This document shows positions 29,390 to 38,957 of a stretch of DNA of 52,120 bases, one piece after another. The position numbers were made by a program, and so were the translations under genes. Source of the stretch: Lacticaseibacillus camelliae DSM 22697 = JCM 13995 (GTDB lineage: Bacteria; Bacillota; Bacilli; Lactobacillales; Lactobacillaceae); contig NZ_BBAJ01000010.1 of NCBI RefSeq assembly GCF_001311195.1, positions 1 to 52,120 of the forward strand, given 5' to 3'. Each line of letters starts with the position of its first letter. The stretch's first letter is position 1. Under the pieces are notes generated by a model, which saw nothing but the letters and a program-made list of their open reading frames with translations, did no database searches and was not told the origin of the DNA.

Positions 29390-29418
29390 AGTGTAAACAC
29401 CCGAGTCGTAAAATGCAA
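29390..29418 (-). promoter_or_regulatory. Promoter of pplA
   Basis: TTGCAT (29413-29418), 17-bp spacer, TACACT (29390-29395) on the minus strand. Confidence 0.55.
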
Positions 29419-29434
29419 CAAAAGCCGAACATTT

Positions 29435-29450
29435 ATGAGCGCTTTCTCAT
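29435..29450. promoter_or_regulatory. Palindrome between pplA and ndh2, partly cre-like
   Basis: ATGAG-N6-CTCAT with AAAGCGCT at its centre, upstream of the pplA -35. An overlapping 14-mer matches the CcpA cre consensus at about 11 of 14 positions. Could be a shared operator for both arms. Confidence 0.4.
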
Positions 29451-29563
29451 ATTTTTAGGAATCCGTTTGCATTGCTTGACTATCAGTGATGGAAGTGCTA
29501 TTTTCCCGCCTTTTTAATGTCGTGACACCGTTCAAAACTGATAACCAGTCGGACGCGAATGCA

Positions 29564-29593
29564 TAGACAACAACCGGGTTTTAAATGTATAAT
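29564..29593 (+). promoter_or_regulatory. Promoter of ndh2
   Basis: TAGACA (29564-29569), 18-bp spacer, perfect TATAAT (29588-29593). Confidence 0.65.
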
Positions 29594-29648
29594 CGGTGTT
29601 GCAATTTAATTGTTTTGCGGAATTATTCACATCTAAGGAGTGTTACTC

Positions 29649-31547
29649 ATGGCGCAAAAAAATATCGTCATCGTGGGTGCCGGATTTGCCGGTGTTTACG
29701 CGACGAAGCGATTAGCCAAACATTTTAAGAAGGATAAGGACGTGACGATCACCCTGATCGACCGTCACTCCTATTTCACCTACATGACCGAACTCCACGA
29801 GGTCGCCGCCGACCGGGTGCCGGAAGACGCGATTCAGTATGACCTGCAGCGGCTGTTCGCGCGGCGTAAGAACGTCAAGTTGGTCACCGATACCGCGACG
29901 ACCATCGACCGAGAAAAAAAGCTGGTCAAAACCAAGCACGGCGCATACCCGTACGACTATGTGATGCTGGGCATCGGCTCTCAGCCGAATGACTTCGGGA
30001 CCCCTGGCGTCAAGGATTACGGCTTTACCCTGGCTCCTGGGAACACGCCATCGCGCTGAAAAAGCACATTCAAGACGTGGTCCGGCGCGGTGCCGAAGAA
30101 CACGACCCGGCCAAGCGCAAGGCGCTACTGTCCATCGTGGTCGTCGGCTCCGGCTTCACCGGCACTGAAACGATCGGTGAACTGCGCGACTGGCGTGACA
30201 GTTTGGCCAAGGAAAACAAGCTTGACCCGAGTGAGATCACGTTCACGCTGATGGAAATGGCCCCGACGATCATGAACATGCTCGACCGCTCGGATGCCAA
30301 CAAAGCGGAGCGCTATTTGCTTAAAAAAAGGCGTCAAGGTCATGAAGAACACCGGCGTGGTCGGCGTTCACGAAGACCATGTCGACCTGAAAGACGGCTC
30401 GACCTACCCGACCTCAACGCTGATTTGGACCGCCGGCGTCAAGGCCACCGACGAAGCTGCCAAGTTTGGCCTGACCCAGGCGCGCGCCGGCCGCATTGTC
30501 GTCAACTCGCACATGGAAAGCCAGGACGATCCGGACGTTTACGTTGTCGGCGATGTTTCCTTCTTCGGGGGCAACTCCGACCGCGGCGAGCCACAAATCG
30601 TCCAAGGCGCCGAAGCCAGCGCTAAAACTGCGCTGACCAACATTGAAAACAAAATGGCTGGCAAGCCCGGCGATGTGGATTACAAAGCCTCTTACTCCGG
30701 CTTCATGGTTTCGCTGGGTTCTCGTTACGGCGTTGCCAACCTGATGAACATTTTCCATCTGTCCGGTTTCTTCGCCATGCTGATGAAACACCTCGTCAAC
30801 ATGCTGTACTTCCTGCAGAACTATAGTGGGTACTACTTCTTCCAGTACCTGATGCACGAATTCTTCCGCACCAAGAACGACCGCAACCTGATGCGCGGTC
30901 ACACGTCTCGTCAAGGCAACGTGCTGTGGGCAGTGCCCGCCCGCATCTTCCTGGGCCTCATGTGGCTGGTCGATTGTGCCGGTAAGGTCTCAGGCAAAGA
31001 GTCCTGGTTCCTCGACAAGCTGCGCCTGCCGTTTGACTGGCTGCAGCCGGCCACGACCAGTGGCGCTTCAGCCGCCGGTGCCGACGCGACTTCCGCTGCC
31101 AGTGGTGCTGCCAAAGCTGCGGCACCGGCAGCCAAAACCGTCTTCTCCCTTTCTTATCAGTACGGCAAGGAACCGATGATGGTCTTTGACAAGATGCCAA
31201 ACTGGATGTACACGATCACCAAAGCCATGATTCCAAACCAAAACGTGGCCTTCTTCATGCAAAAGTCGATGACGATCATTGAGATCCTGATCGGCTTGGC
31301 ACTGGTCGCCGGCCTCTTCACTTGGCTGAGCGGTGCGGTATCCGTCGCGTTCACCGTCATCTTCTGCCTGAGCGGCATGTTCTACTGGGTCAACATTTGG
31401 ATGATCCCAATGGCCATCGCCGTTATGAACGGCTCCGGTCGGGCCTTCGGGTTGGACAAGTGGGTCGTGCCTTACCTGCAGAAGACCTTCGGCAAGTGGT
31501 GGTACGGCACACCAAAGGCCTTGTACGGCAGCGATACACCGAAATAG
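29649..31547 (+). CDS. ndh2: Type II NADH dehydrogenase with membrane tail, electron-transfer type (two frameshifts)
   Basis: Oxidises NADH and reduces demethylmenaquinone in the membrane. FAD-binding Rossmann motif KNIVIVGAGFAGVYATKRL at the N-terminus, NADH-binding SIVVVGSGFTGTETIGELR, and the quinone/FAD region DVYVVGDVSFFGG. Unlike ordinary Ndh-2 it has a long C-terminal part (about 400-630) with an Ala-rich linker and several membrane helices resembling DoxX, the form found in extracellular electron-transfer loci. Shifts lie near 30035 and in the A7 run at 30323-30329. ATG 29649 follows AAGGAG; a GTG three codons upstream is rejected. About 631 residues. Confidence 0.93.
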
Positions 31548-31565
31548 GTGACGTTGCCAGGGCTG

Positions 31566-31601
31566 AAGGTTCTGGGGTAGACTAGCCTCGGAACCTTTTT
31601 A
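31566..31601 (+). terminator. Terminator after ndh2
   Basis: AAGGTTC/GGAACCTT stem followed by TTTTT. The next gene starts 65 bases on, with no clear promoter, so read-through is possible. Confidence 0.75.
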
Positions 31602-31665
31602 TTTGGCGGAGTCGACTGCGGCCGGCTCCGTTGCTTTTTGAAGATGCAGAAAGGAGGCAGTCAGC

Positions 31666-32101
31666 GTGAAGCACAACAAGTATTTAAAAATGATCCGCCC
31701 AGGCGACATCATCATCATCGTGCTTCTGCTGGCCGCCTCGTTCATTCCCTACCTGGTCTTTGCGCGCCAGCAGGCAAAAGCGCAGGGGCCTTCCGCCGGC
31801 ACCCGCGTTCTGACCGCCTATGTCACTCATGACGGCAAGCAAGTGTACAAAATTCGCCTCACCGGCCACCGCGGCACCAGCCGCTACCACTATCAGGCCG
31901 GCAGCGAGTATAACGACATTGTGACGACCGGCGACCAGATTCAGATCATTGACGCCAACTGTCCGGACCAGGTCTGCGTGAAAAAAAGGCAGGATCTCGA
32001 AGCCCGGTCAAACCATCGTGTGCCTGCCGCACAAGCTGCTGGTCGAAATCAAGTCCAGCACCGGCAGCGGCACTAACGGCGGCGGGATGGTGACGGAATG
32101 A
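31666..32101 (+). CDS. NusG domain II-like membrane protein of the EetA/EetB pair (frameshift)
   Basis: Small protein with one N-terminal membrane helix (GDIIIIVLLLAASFIPYLVF) and an exported NusG-II-type beta domain. The pattern DANCPDQVCVKKG, then IVCLPHKLLVEI, is the family's cysteine-bearing signature. The GTG start at 31666 has AGGAGG upstream. A7 at 31981-31987 breaks the frame; the real end is a TGA at 32099-32101 that overlaps the next ATG. About 144 residues. Both members of this pair occur in electron-transfer loci with ndh2 and dmkB; I do not assign the A or B letter. Confidence 0.82.
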
Positions 32102-32661
32102 GGCGGCGCGAGTACCGTCCAGAGCGCACCCGCCAAGTCATTTACATCGCGCTCCTTTGCGCGCAAGGCGTTATCATTGGGCTGCTGGAGCGCATGATCC
32201 CGTTTCCGTTTGCCTTTGCGCCTGGCGCCAAGCTGGGCCTGGCCAACCTCATCACCATTGTGTCGCTGTACACCATGAGCGTGTCGGACAGCTTTTTACT
32301 GATGGTGCTGCGGCTGCTGCTGACGACGCTGCTTGGCGGCACCCTTTCGACTTTCATGTACAGCGGGGCGGGCGCGCTGCTGTCCTGGCTGGGCATGCTG
32401 CTGCTCAAGCAACTTGGCGAAAAGCGCGTGTCGATGATCGGAATCTCCGCGGCCGGCGGCATCCTGCACAACGTCGGCCAGCTGCTCGTCGCCAGCCTGA
32501 TTGCCCAAAGCTGGACGGTCATGCTGTACCTGCCTGTGCTGTCGTTCATGGGGATCCTCGCCGGGCTGGCAGTTGGTATCGCCGCCAACTTTCTGTTCGA
32601 ACACATCGACACGCTGAGACGATTACGCTTTGACCACGCCAAAAAAAGGAGTCACACATGA
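32098..32661 (+). CDS. Gx-transporter family membrane protein of the EetA/EetB pair
   Basis: Membrane protein of about 187 residues with five or six helices, formerly annotated as heptaprenyl diphosphate synthase component I. Features are FAPGAKLGLANLITIVSLY, the TLLGGTLSTFMYSGAGALLSW region, and GILHNVGQLLVASLI. Translation is coupled to the preceding gene (ATGA) and its end overlaps the start of dmkB by four bases. In Listeria the pair is needed for extracellular electron transfer; the exact step is not settled. Intact. Confidence 0.85.
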   Translation: MRRREYRPERTRQVIYIALLCAQGVIIGLLERMIPFPFAFAPGAKLGLANLITIVSLYTMSVSDSFLLMVLRLLLTTLLGGTLSTFMYSGAGALLSWLGMLLLKQLGEKRVSMIGISAAGGILHNVGQLLVASLIAQSWTVMLYLPVLSFMGILAGLAVGIAANFLFEHIDTLRRLRFDHAKKRSHT

Positions 32662-33635
32662 AGATCCACGCCATGTGGCAGGACTACCCGGAGCTTGCCC
32701 CCGACCTGACTGCCACGCTTGATTTGATTGATCAAAACATCCATCCCGACAACCCGAAAGTGGCTAAGGCGCTGGTCCAGATGATCAACGCCGGCGGCAA
32801 GCTGCTGCGGCCCGCCTACTGCCTGCTTTTCAGCCAGTTTCATGCGGTTGATCACCAGAAAATCATCGCGCTGGCTGCCGCGGTGGAAACCCTGCACACG
32901 GCCACGCTGATTCACGATGATGTGATCGACAAGTCCCCGGTGCGGCGCGGCGATGCCACTATCGCCGCTCAGTTCGGCAACGATGTCGCGGTGTACGCCG
33001 GCGATTACCTGTTTGTGGTCTGCTTCCAGCTGATCGCGCATTACGCCTCGGACCTGCGCTCAGTCCAGCAGGACTCGGCCTCCATGGAACGGATTCTTAA
33101 CGGCGAAATGGCGCAGATGGCGCGCCGCTACAACCTTGACATGACAATCAGCGACTACACCGAACAGGTCACCGGTAAAACCGGCCAGCTGTTCGCCTTA
33201 GCAGCCTTTATCGGGGCATACGAAAGCGGACAGCCGCTGCACTTCGCCAAGAAATGCGAGACCATCGGGCTGAATATCGGCATCGCCTTTCAGCTGATGG
33301 ATGACATTCTGGATTACACCAGCACTAACAGTGCGATGGGCAAACCCGTCCACGAGGATATCCGCCAAGGCGTGTACTCAGCACCGCTGATCCTGGCAAT
33401 GGCAGATCACCGCGCCGAGTTTGCGCCACTGCTAGCCAAACAGGCAGCCATGACCCACGCGGACGTTCAAACCGTGCTGGGCCTGATCGACCGTTACCAC
33501 GGTGTGCCTCAGGCGCAAGCCCTGGCCCAGCAGTACACAAAAAAGGCAGTGGCTGGCCTGAGCACCCTGCCTGCCATGCCCGCCCGCGCCACCTTGATTC
33601 GTCTGACCAAGCAACTGCTGACCCGTCAAAACTGA
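32658..33635 (+). CDS. dmkB: Polyprenyl diphosphate synthase
   Basis: Makes the long prenyl diphosphate used by DmkA. Both Asp-rich motifs of trans-prenyltransferases are visible: HDDVIDKSPVRRGD (about 85-98) and the second QLMDDILDYT. A GGKLLRPAY motif lies near the N-terminus. 325 residues, intact. It is the last gene of the + arm of the electron-transfer locus. Confidence 0.9.
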   Translation: MKIHAMWQDYPELAPDLTATLDLIDQNIHPDNPKVAKALVQMINAGGKLLRPAYCLLFSQFHAVDHQKIIALAAAVETLHTATLIHDDVIDKSPVRRGDATIAAQFGNDVAVYAGDYLFVVCFQLIAHYASDLRSVQQDSASMERILNGEMAQMARRYNLDMTISDYTEQVTGKTGQLFALAAFIGAYESGQPLHFAKKCETIGLNIGIAFQLMDDILDYTSTNSAMGKPVHEDIRQGVYSAPLILAMADHRAEFAPLLAKQAAMTHADVQTVLGLIDRYHGVPQAQALAQQYTKKAVAGLSTLPAMPARATLIRLTKQLLTRQN

Positions 33636-33646
33636 GCGGCTAAACG

Positions 33647-33683
33647 AACGCCCCTGCGACTTTTTAAAATCGCAGGGGCGTTT
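33647..33683. terminator. Bidirectional terminator
   Basis: AACGCCCCTGCGA/TCGCAGGGGCGTT stem between the convergent dmkB and sigma factor genes. Confidence 0.9.
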
Positions 33684-33684
33684 G

Positions 33685-34227
33685 CTAGTTCAGCTGCTCA
33701 TCAAAGTACCGGGTCAGTTTCACCTTGCTGCGTTCAATGGCCCGCCGGTAGGCTTGCCTGGTGGCCTGGTCTGAGTTCTCCAGGACCACCAGTAGCCCTC
33801 GCCGCTCCAACGGGCTCAACCCGTCAACATAGCCCGCCAGTTCTGAACGCAGCACGAGGTTATCCTCGATCCGCTGCCCAGACGCAAAGCTGGGCGGCAG
33901 GATGGCGCCAGGATTGGCCATGACCATCGCAGTCGTATCCGCGGCCCGCTTTTGCGCCAGGTGTTTGCGCAGCAACGAGCGAATGTGGGACAGCAAGACC
34001 AACCGATAAAACGGGCCGAACTTGGAGCCTGCGGTCCCATCATACCGTGCGATGGCCTTGAGCATCGCGATTCTCGCCTCCTGGAGCCAGTCATCCCGCG
34101 TGTAATCCCGAATGTAATAAGACTTCAACACAGTCAGCACCAGCGGCTTGTACTGCGCAAACAATTGTGCAAACAAATCCGAATCGGTGGCTGCCTGGTG
34201 GATCATCAGTATCTCCTCTGGTGTCAT
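33685..34227 (-). CDS. Alternative sigma factor, SigH/ComX type
   Basis: Sigma-70 family protein of about 180 residues. Region 2: YKPLVLTVLKSYYIRDYTRDDWLQEARIAMLKAIARYD, followed by FYRLVLLSHIRSLLRKHLAQKR. Region 4-like: LSPLERRGLLVVLENSDQATRQAYRRAIERSKVKL. The ATG at 34227 is used because GGGGGAG lies just upstream. It sits between yacP and rpmG-secE-nusG in orientation, exactly the place of sigH in Bacillus. In lactobacilli this factor is linked to competence genes. Other targets are possible. Intact. Confidence 0.85.
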   Translation of the reverse strand: MTPEEILMIHQAATDSDLFAQLFAQYKPLVLTVLKSYYIRDYTRDDWLQEARIAMLKAIARYDGTAGSKFGPFYRLVLLSHIRSLLRKHLAQKRAADTTAMVMANPGAILPPSFASGQRIEDNLVLRSELAGYVDGLSPLERRGLLVVLENSDQATRQAYRRAIERSKVKLTRYFDEQLN

Positions 34228-34250
34228 GATCTGCACTCCCCCTCACTTTT

Positions 34251-34264
34251 TAAAAGCGCTTTCA
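34251..34264 (-). promoter_or_regulatory. cre-like site on the sigma factor promoter
   Basis: TGAAAGCGCTTTTA matches the CcpA consensus TGWAANCGNTWWCA at 13 of 14 positions and begins on the last base of the -10 box, so it covers the transcription start. Binding there would repress. Confidence 0.6.
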
Positions 34265-34269
34265 TTATA
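34264..34269 (-). promoter_or_regulatory. Extended -10 box of the sigma factor
   Basis: TGATATAAT gives a perfect -10 with a TG extension; the -35 is poor. Confidence 0.6.
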
Positions 34270-34310
34270 TCAAGGGGTTAACTGATTGCCTACGAAACGG
34301 GAGTTTGCCA

Positions 34311-34339
34311 TTGCTTGTGAGCAAATGCTGTGCAAGCAA
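34311..34339. repeat. Inverted repeat upstream of the sigma factor promoter
   Basis: TTGCTTG and CAAGCAA arms (34311-34317 and 34333-34339), perfect 7-bp complement. Role unknown. Confidence 0.4.
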
Positions 34340-34596
34340 AAATCTTCGTGCGGCGGCCTTTTAGGGAACGGTCGATCCGCTTGGGCTAACCATTTCACAA
34401 AAACATTTTCAATTTTTACATGATTGCAGAGATAAGCACGAAATGATTGGACTTCAGGAAAGCCGTTGGGAGGACACACACCCTGATGAGGCCGCACAAT
34501 TTAGCGTTTTCATTCTTTGAGTGATTTTGAGCAGGCCAACACATTTTAAGTATGAGCCCTTGGCTGACCTGAAAACGCCGGCTCCAAAGCATTTAC

Positions 34597-34630
34597 AATC
34601 ATTTTTTAGAAGGCCTAAAATGATTTTTAT
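34597..34630 (+). terminator. AT-rich terminator-like hairpin in the sigma factor/importer gap
   Basis: AATCATTTT and AAATGATT arms with a CTA/TAG inner part, then TTTTTAT. No gene lies between 34340 and 34700; a small + strand RNA could end here. Confidence 0.45.
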
Positions 34631-34721
34631 CAGTGCTAACTTAGCTAACTCTTAATATTTTCACATAATATTCAATTTTCATCGGTAAGATTGCTTCATC
34701 AGTCTTAAGGGGGATGTATTC

Positions 34722-35536
34722 ATGGACCAAACGTCCGACTCGTCCGCGGGAAACCCGCGGTCTTTTACTGTTAAATGGCGGAACCTGCTGCGTGGTTGAT
34801 TCCGGTGATTCTGATCTTGTTCTGGCAGCTGGCCGTATCCGCCGGCTGGGTCAACTCGAAGCTGTTGCCCTCACCGCTAGCCGTGGTCCAAGACGGCGTG
34901 CACTTGTGGCAGACGGGTGAGCTGCCGAAGAACATCAGTATTTCACTTTACCGCGCCACGACCGGCTTTGTGATCGGTGGCCTGGCCGGCTTCATTCTGG
35001 GCCTGGCCAACGGCTTATCCAAAATCAGTCGGCTCCTGTTTGATTCCACCATTCAGATGCTGCGCAACATCCCTCACCTCTCCCTGATTCCGCTGGTGAT
35101 CATCCTGCTGGGCATCGGGGAAACGGCCAAGATTTCGCTGGTGACCATTGGCGTGATGTTCCCTATCTATATCAACACGTTTCACGGCATTTCCACCGTC
35201 GACCCGAATCTAATCGAAATGGGTAAGTCTTACGGCCTAAGCAAGCGTCAGCTGTTCACCAAGATCATCTTTCCCGGCGCCCTGCCAACGATTCTGGTCG
35301 GCGTCCGCTACGCCCTCGGGGTCATGTGGACGACTTTGATCGTGGCCGAGACTATTTCCTCAAACTCCGGAATCGGCTACATGGCCAGCAACGCCCAGGA
35401 ATTCATGGACATGGAAACCGTCCTGCTGTGCATTGTGATTTACGCGCTACTGGGTAAGGTCTCTGATTTGATTGCCAAGGCGCTTGAAGACATCTGCCTC
35501 GACTGGCAAAAGAAGGGCGGTGCCGTCAATGACTAA
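34722..35536 (+). CDS. SsuC/TauC-type ABC importer permease (frameshift)
   Basis: Membrane subunit of an importer of the nitrate/sulfonate/taurine/bicarbonate family. The ATG at 34722 follows AAGGGGG and reads a polar N-terminus of about 20 residues. One base change near 34785 moves it into the main frame (WLIPVILILFWQLAVSAGW). LLPSPLAVVQD is typical of the family, as is the ATPase-contact loop EMGKSYGLSKRQLFTKIIFPGALPTILVGVRYALG. About 271 residues, six helices. Its end overlaps the ATPase gene by eight bases; first gene of a five-gene operon. Confidence 0.85.
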
Positions 35537-36254
35537 GCCAGTGGTAAAACTCTCCCACATTTACAAGCAATACGGTGACAATCATGCACTGCGCGACGTT
35601 TCCTTTGACCTGCAGCCCGGTGAATTTGTCGCGCTGGTCGGCATGTCCGGCGGCGGCAAAAGCACCCTGCTGCGGCTGATTGCCCAGCTCGAGCTGCCCA
35701 CTGCCGGAACGATCGAGTACGCCGACGAAAACCTTGTGACCAGGGTCATGTTCCAGGACGGCCGGCTGCTCCCGTGGATGACGACCCTCAACAACGTCTC
35801 CTTTGCGTCCCACGACGCCAAGGTCCAGGCCCGCGCCCAAAAGACGCTGGCCGCCGTGGGCCTGGCAGGCTTTGAACAGACCTACCCGACAGAACTGTCA
35901 GGCGGTCAAAAGCAACGGCTGGCGCTGGCCCGCGCGCTGATGGCGGACCCAGAGCTACTGCTGCTTGACGAACCGCTGGGCGCTTTGGACGCCCTGACAA
36001 GGCGCAACATGCAGTCCTTTATCACAAAAATCTGCGATGACAGTCACCTGACCACGCTGCTGATCACCCATGATGTTGACGAGGCCGCCCGCATGGCCAA
36101 CCGCGTGATCGTGGTCAAAAATGGCCGTGCAGTTTACGAAACGGCTGGCGCCAAAGGTCAAACTCCCGAAACAGTGGCCCGCGTGGCCGACCAGGTCCTG
36201 AAAGTGATCCTGGCCCCAGACGAAGAAGCAAAGGAAGGTGAACGGCTTGGCTGA
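35529..36254 (+). CDS. SsuB/TauB-type ABC importer ATPase
   Basis: ATPase partner of the upstream permease. Walker A GMSGGGKSTLLRLI, signature LSGGQKQRLALARALMA, Walker B LLLLDEPLGALDALTR, and the switch His in LLITHDVDEA; 241 residues. Q-loop MFQDGRLLPWM is typical of the sulfonate/taurine group. The start at 35529 overlaps the permease end, and its own end overlaps the acyltransferase start. Intact. Confidence 0.93.
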   Translation: MTKPVVKLSHIYKQYGDNHALRDVSFDLQPGEFVALVGMSGGGKSTLLRLIAQLELPTAGTIEYADENLVTRVMFQDGRLLPWMTTLNNVSFASHDAKVQARAQKTLAAVGLAGFEQTYPTELSGGQKQRLALARALMADPELLLLDEPLGALDALTRRNMQSFITKICDDSHLTTLLITHDVDEAARMANRVIVVKNGRAVYETAGAKGQTPETVARVADQVLKVILAPDEEAKEGERLG

Positions 36255-37431
36255 AACGGCCCCCAAGAAGAAACGTAAATACCTGTACGAAGTTGATATC
36301 ATGCGCATCATTTTCATCTTCGGGGTCTTACTCAACCACACGACGACCGCCTTCACCCACGCGATGACCGACGCCACCGGCTGGGCGCACACGTCACTGC
36401 TGGCCACCCATTTGCTGATCCACTTTACCCGGATGGGGTTCATGTTCATCACCGGGCTGGTGCTGACCCTAAATTACTACCACCGTGACGATTGGCCGAC
36501 GTTTTTCAAGAAGCGCTTTGCCGGCTCCGGCTGGCCGTACCTGCTTTGGAACATCATCCTGCTGGTCGGTAGCTGTCTGCTCGGTTTGCCGCCGTTTACC
36601 TGGAAGACCTTCTGGCCGACGCTGACCTCAGCGATTCTCCACGGCGACCAGTTCTATCTGTACTATATCGTGGTGACTCTGCAGCTTTACGTCTTGTTTC
36701 CGTTCATAGTGCTGCTGTTTAAAAAGGTCAAGAACCATAATGCGATCCTGGCCGTCTCGGCGCTGCTTCAACTGGCCATTGTGACTTTCATCAAGTACCG
36801 CTACCAGTTTATGGACCGCTCAAACTTGCCGTGGTGGGTGGCTTCCTACGGCATTAATGTGTTCACCTACCAGTTCTACTTCATTTTCGGCACCTACGTC
36901 TCGCTGCACTACAATGCCGTGCTAGCATGGCTGCGCAAGTGGCACCGCTGGGTCATCGGCATCACCATTGCCATGTCCTTTGGCACGGTGCCGTACTACT
37001 TCTGGAACCGCGACGTACTCGGCTATGCCCACAGTTATGCCGTTTCGCCGCATCAGCCGTACATGTTCGTTTACGACACCTTCATGATCCTGACGGTGTT
37101 CTTCATCGGCCTGAAGTACGCGGACTGGCGCAAACACGGCATCCCCAAGGGCGTCGAGACCTTCGTCAAAAACGGCTCAAAAGTCTCCTTTGGGATATAC
37201 CTGGATCAGACCATTGGCTTGACGATTCTGGGCTACCTGATGCCGTTTCTTCACCTGCCCGATTGGGGCTACCTGGTCCTGATCCCGGTGGGCTACGCAC
37301 TGGTGTTAGGCATTTCGTTTGCCTTGGCCTGGTTCTTCTACAAGGTGCCGCCGTTTGGCATCCTGATTGGCCGGCCGCAGTGGCACATTTTGAAAAAGAA
37401 TCGTAAACCTAAAGGAGCAATCGCAAAATGA
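36247..37431 (+). CDS. Membrane acyltransferase, family 3
   Basis: Integral membrane protein of about 394 residues with ten or so helices, of the acyltransferase-3 family, whose members move acetyl or other acyl groups onto sugars, lipids or antibiotics at the membrane. The N-terminal YEVDIMRIIFIFGVLLNHTTTAF carries the conserved His near the first helix, followed by RMGFMFITGLVLTLNYY and a KKRFAGSGWPYLLWN motif. There is no C-terminal SGNH domain, unlike OatA. A TTG at 36247, eight bases after AAGGAAGG, is preferred over the GTG at 36238. Its stop overlaps the ligase ATG. Acceptor and donor unknown. Confidence 0.82.
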   Translation: MAETAPKKKRKYLYEVDIMRIIFIFGVLLNHTTTAFTHAMTDATGWAHTSLLATHLLIHFTRMGFMFITGLVLTLNYYHRDDWPTFFKKRFAGSGWPYLLWNIILLVGSCLLGLPPFTWKTFWPTLTSAILHGDQFYLYYIVVTLQLYVLFPFIVLLFKKVKNHNAILAVSALLQLAIVTFIKYRYQFMDRSNLPWWVASYGINVFTYQFYFIFGTYVSLHYNAVLAWLRKWHRWVIGITIAMSFGTVPYYFWNRDVLGYAHSYAVSPHQPYMFVYDTFMILTVFFIGLKYADWRKHGIPKGVETFVKNGSKVSFGIYLDQTIGLTILGYLMPFLHLPDWGYLVLIPVGYALVLGISFALAWFFYKVPPFGILIGRPQWHILKKNRKPKGAIAK

Positions 37432-38957
37432 CTCGTGTCAATGACTTACTTGCACAACAGAATCAGCGCCACAGCGCAGACCCCATTCTGAAAGATCTGA
37501 CTTTGGACCGGTGGTTCACCGGTGCCGATTTAGATCAGGATATTGAAACCCTTCAGCAGGCCTTCGCTGCAGCCGGCCTGGGCCGCGGCGACGTGCTGAC
37601 GGTGTCGCTGGCTAACTCGGCAGCCTACTTCACGATCGACCAGGCCGCCTGGCAAAAAGGCATTGCCGTCCACCCGTTATCCCCGACCACCCCAGTATCC
37701 GAACTGGTTGCCGACCAAACCAGCCACGACTACCAGGCCATGCTGGTCGAGCCGGCCATGGCTGAGCAGCTGCACGGCGCTCGCTACCGCAAAACAGCCC
37801 TGTCTCTGCTCACTTTCCCAAGCCTCGTGCTGATCACCCTGCCGGCCGAGCTGCAGGACAAACCGGATCAAAGTGCGCCGACTGAAGAGGACGTTGCGCT
37901 GATCATGTCGACCTCTGGCACCACCGGCAAGCCGAAGCGCGTTGGCCTGTCGCAGCGCATCGTGTACAACGCGGCCAGCCACGATGCCCCAAGCAATCGC
38001 ATGAGCGAAAAGTCCGTCGCGCTCATCACCATGCCGCTGTTTCACATCAACTCCCAGGTCATGGTCGGTCTGTCAATGCGGTACGCAGACGCCAAGATCG
38101 TGGTCGCACCGAAGTTCTCCGCCTCGCGTTACTGGGGCTGGATGGCGCAAGACGGCGTGACCTGGACGGCTGTGGTGCCGACCATGATCTCGATCCTGCT
38201 GCTGAACGACAAGGCCAACGCGGCCTACCAGGAGCTGAAGGACCAGGTGAAACTCGAGTTTGTCCGCTGTTCCTCATTTGCCTTGCCGGAAGATCAGCTG
38301 GTCGAGTTCCAGAATCGGTTTAACACGCGCATTATCGAAGGCTACGGCATGACCGAAGCTTCCAGTCAGTGCACCATCAACCCGTTTGACGCGCCAAAAT
38401 CGGCTCGGCCGGCAAGCCAGTCGGCACCGACGTTGCCATTCACCACGCCGATGGCAGCTTTTCCGCCGCTCCCGGCACAGTGGGTGAAATCGCGATCCGC
38501 GGCGATCACGTCATTGATGCCTACCTTGACCCGCATCCGGATTCTTTTAAGGATGGCTGGTTCCTGACGGGCGATTTGGGCGAGTTCGACGCAGACGGTT
38601 ACCTGTTCGTGAAGGGCCGCACCAAGGAAATCATTTCCCACGGCGGTGAAAAAAGTGGCCCCTGCGCACGTGGAAAACGTGCTCGACGAACTCGACTTTA
38701 TCGCCCAGCTCTGCGTCATCGGCACGCCGGACAAGCTCTACGGTGAAGAAGTGACCGCAGTCATCGTGTCCACCACGCCTGGGGCCAATGAGGACGCCCA
38801 GCGCAAAGCCCTGCTCGACTATGGCCGCAACCACCTGGCTAAATTTGAAACGCCGACCCGGGTCATTTTCCTGGATGATTTTCCGCGCAATCAAACTGGC
38901 AAGGTCTTGCGGCCGCAGCTGAAGCAATGGATCGCGGAGGGTAAGCATGAAATCTAA
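37428..38957 (+). CDS. AMP-dependent acyl-activating ligase (two frameshifts)
   Basis: Adenylate-forming enzyme that activates a carboxylic acid with ATP, probably to a CoA or carrier thioester. The core P-loop is MSTSGTTGKPKRVGL, followed by MPLFHIN, the GYGMTEASSQ motif and DGWFLTGDLGEFDADGYLFVKGRTKEIISHGGEK; the C-terminal Lys motif is NQTGKVLRPQL. Shifts lie near 38396 and in the A6 run at 38649-38654. About 509 residues. Translationally coupled to the acyltransferase (ATGA). It resembles acyl-CoA or oxalyl-CoA synthetases, but the substrate is not readable. No carrier protein gene lies next to it. Confidence 0.85.

Noticed and set aside
25275-33635. Mobile element carrying the electron-transfer locus
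   Set aside because: No transposase, integrase or flanking direct repeats were seen; insertion is suggested only by gene order.
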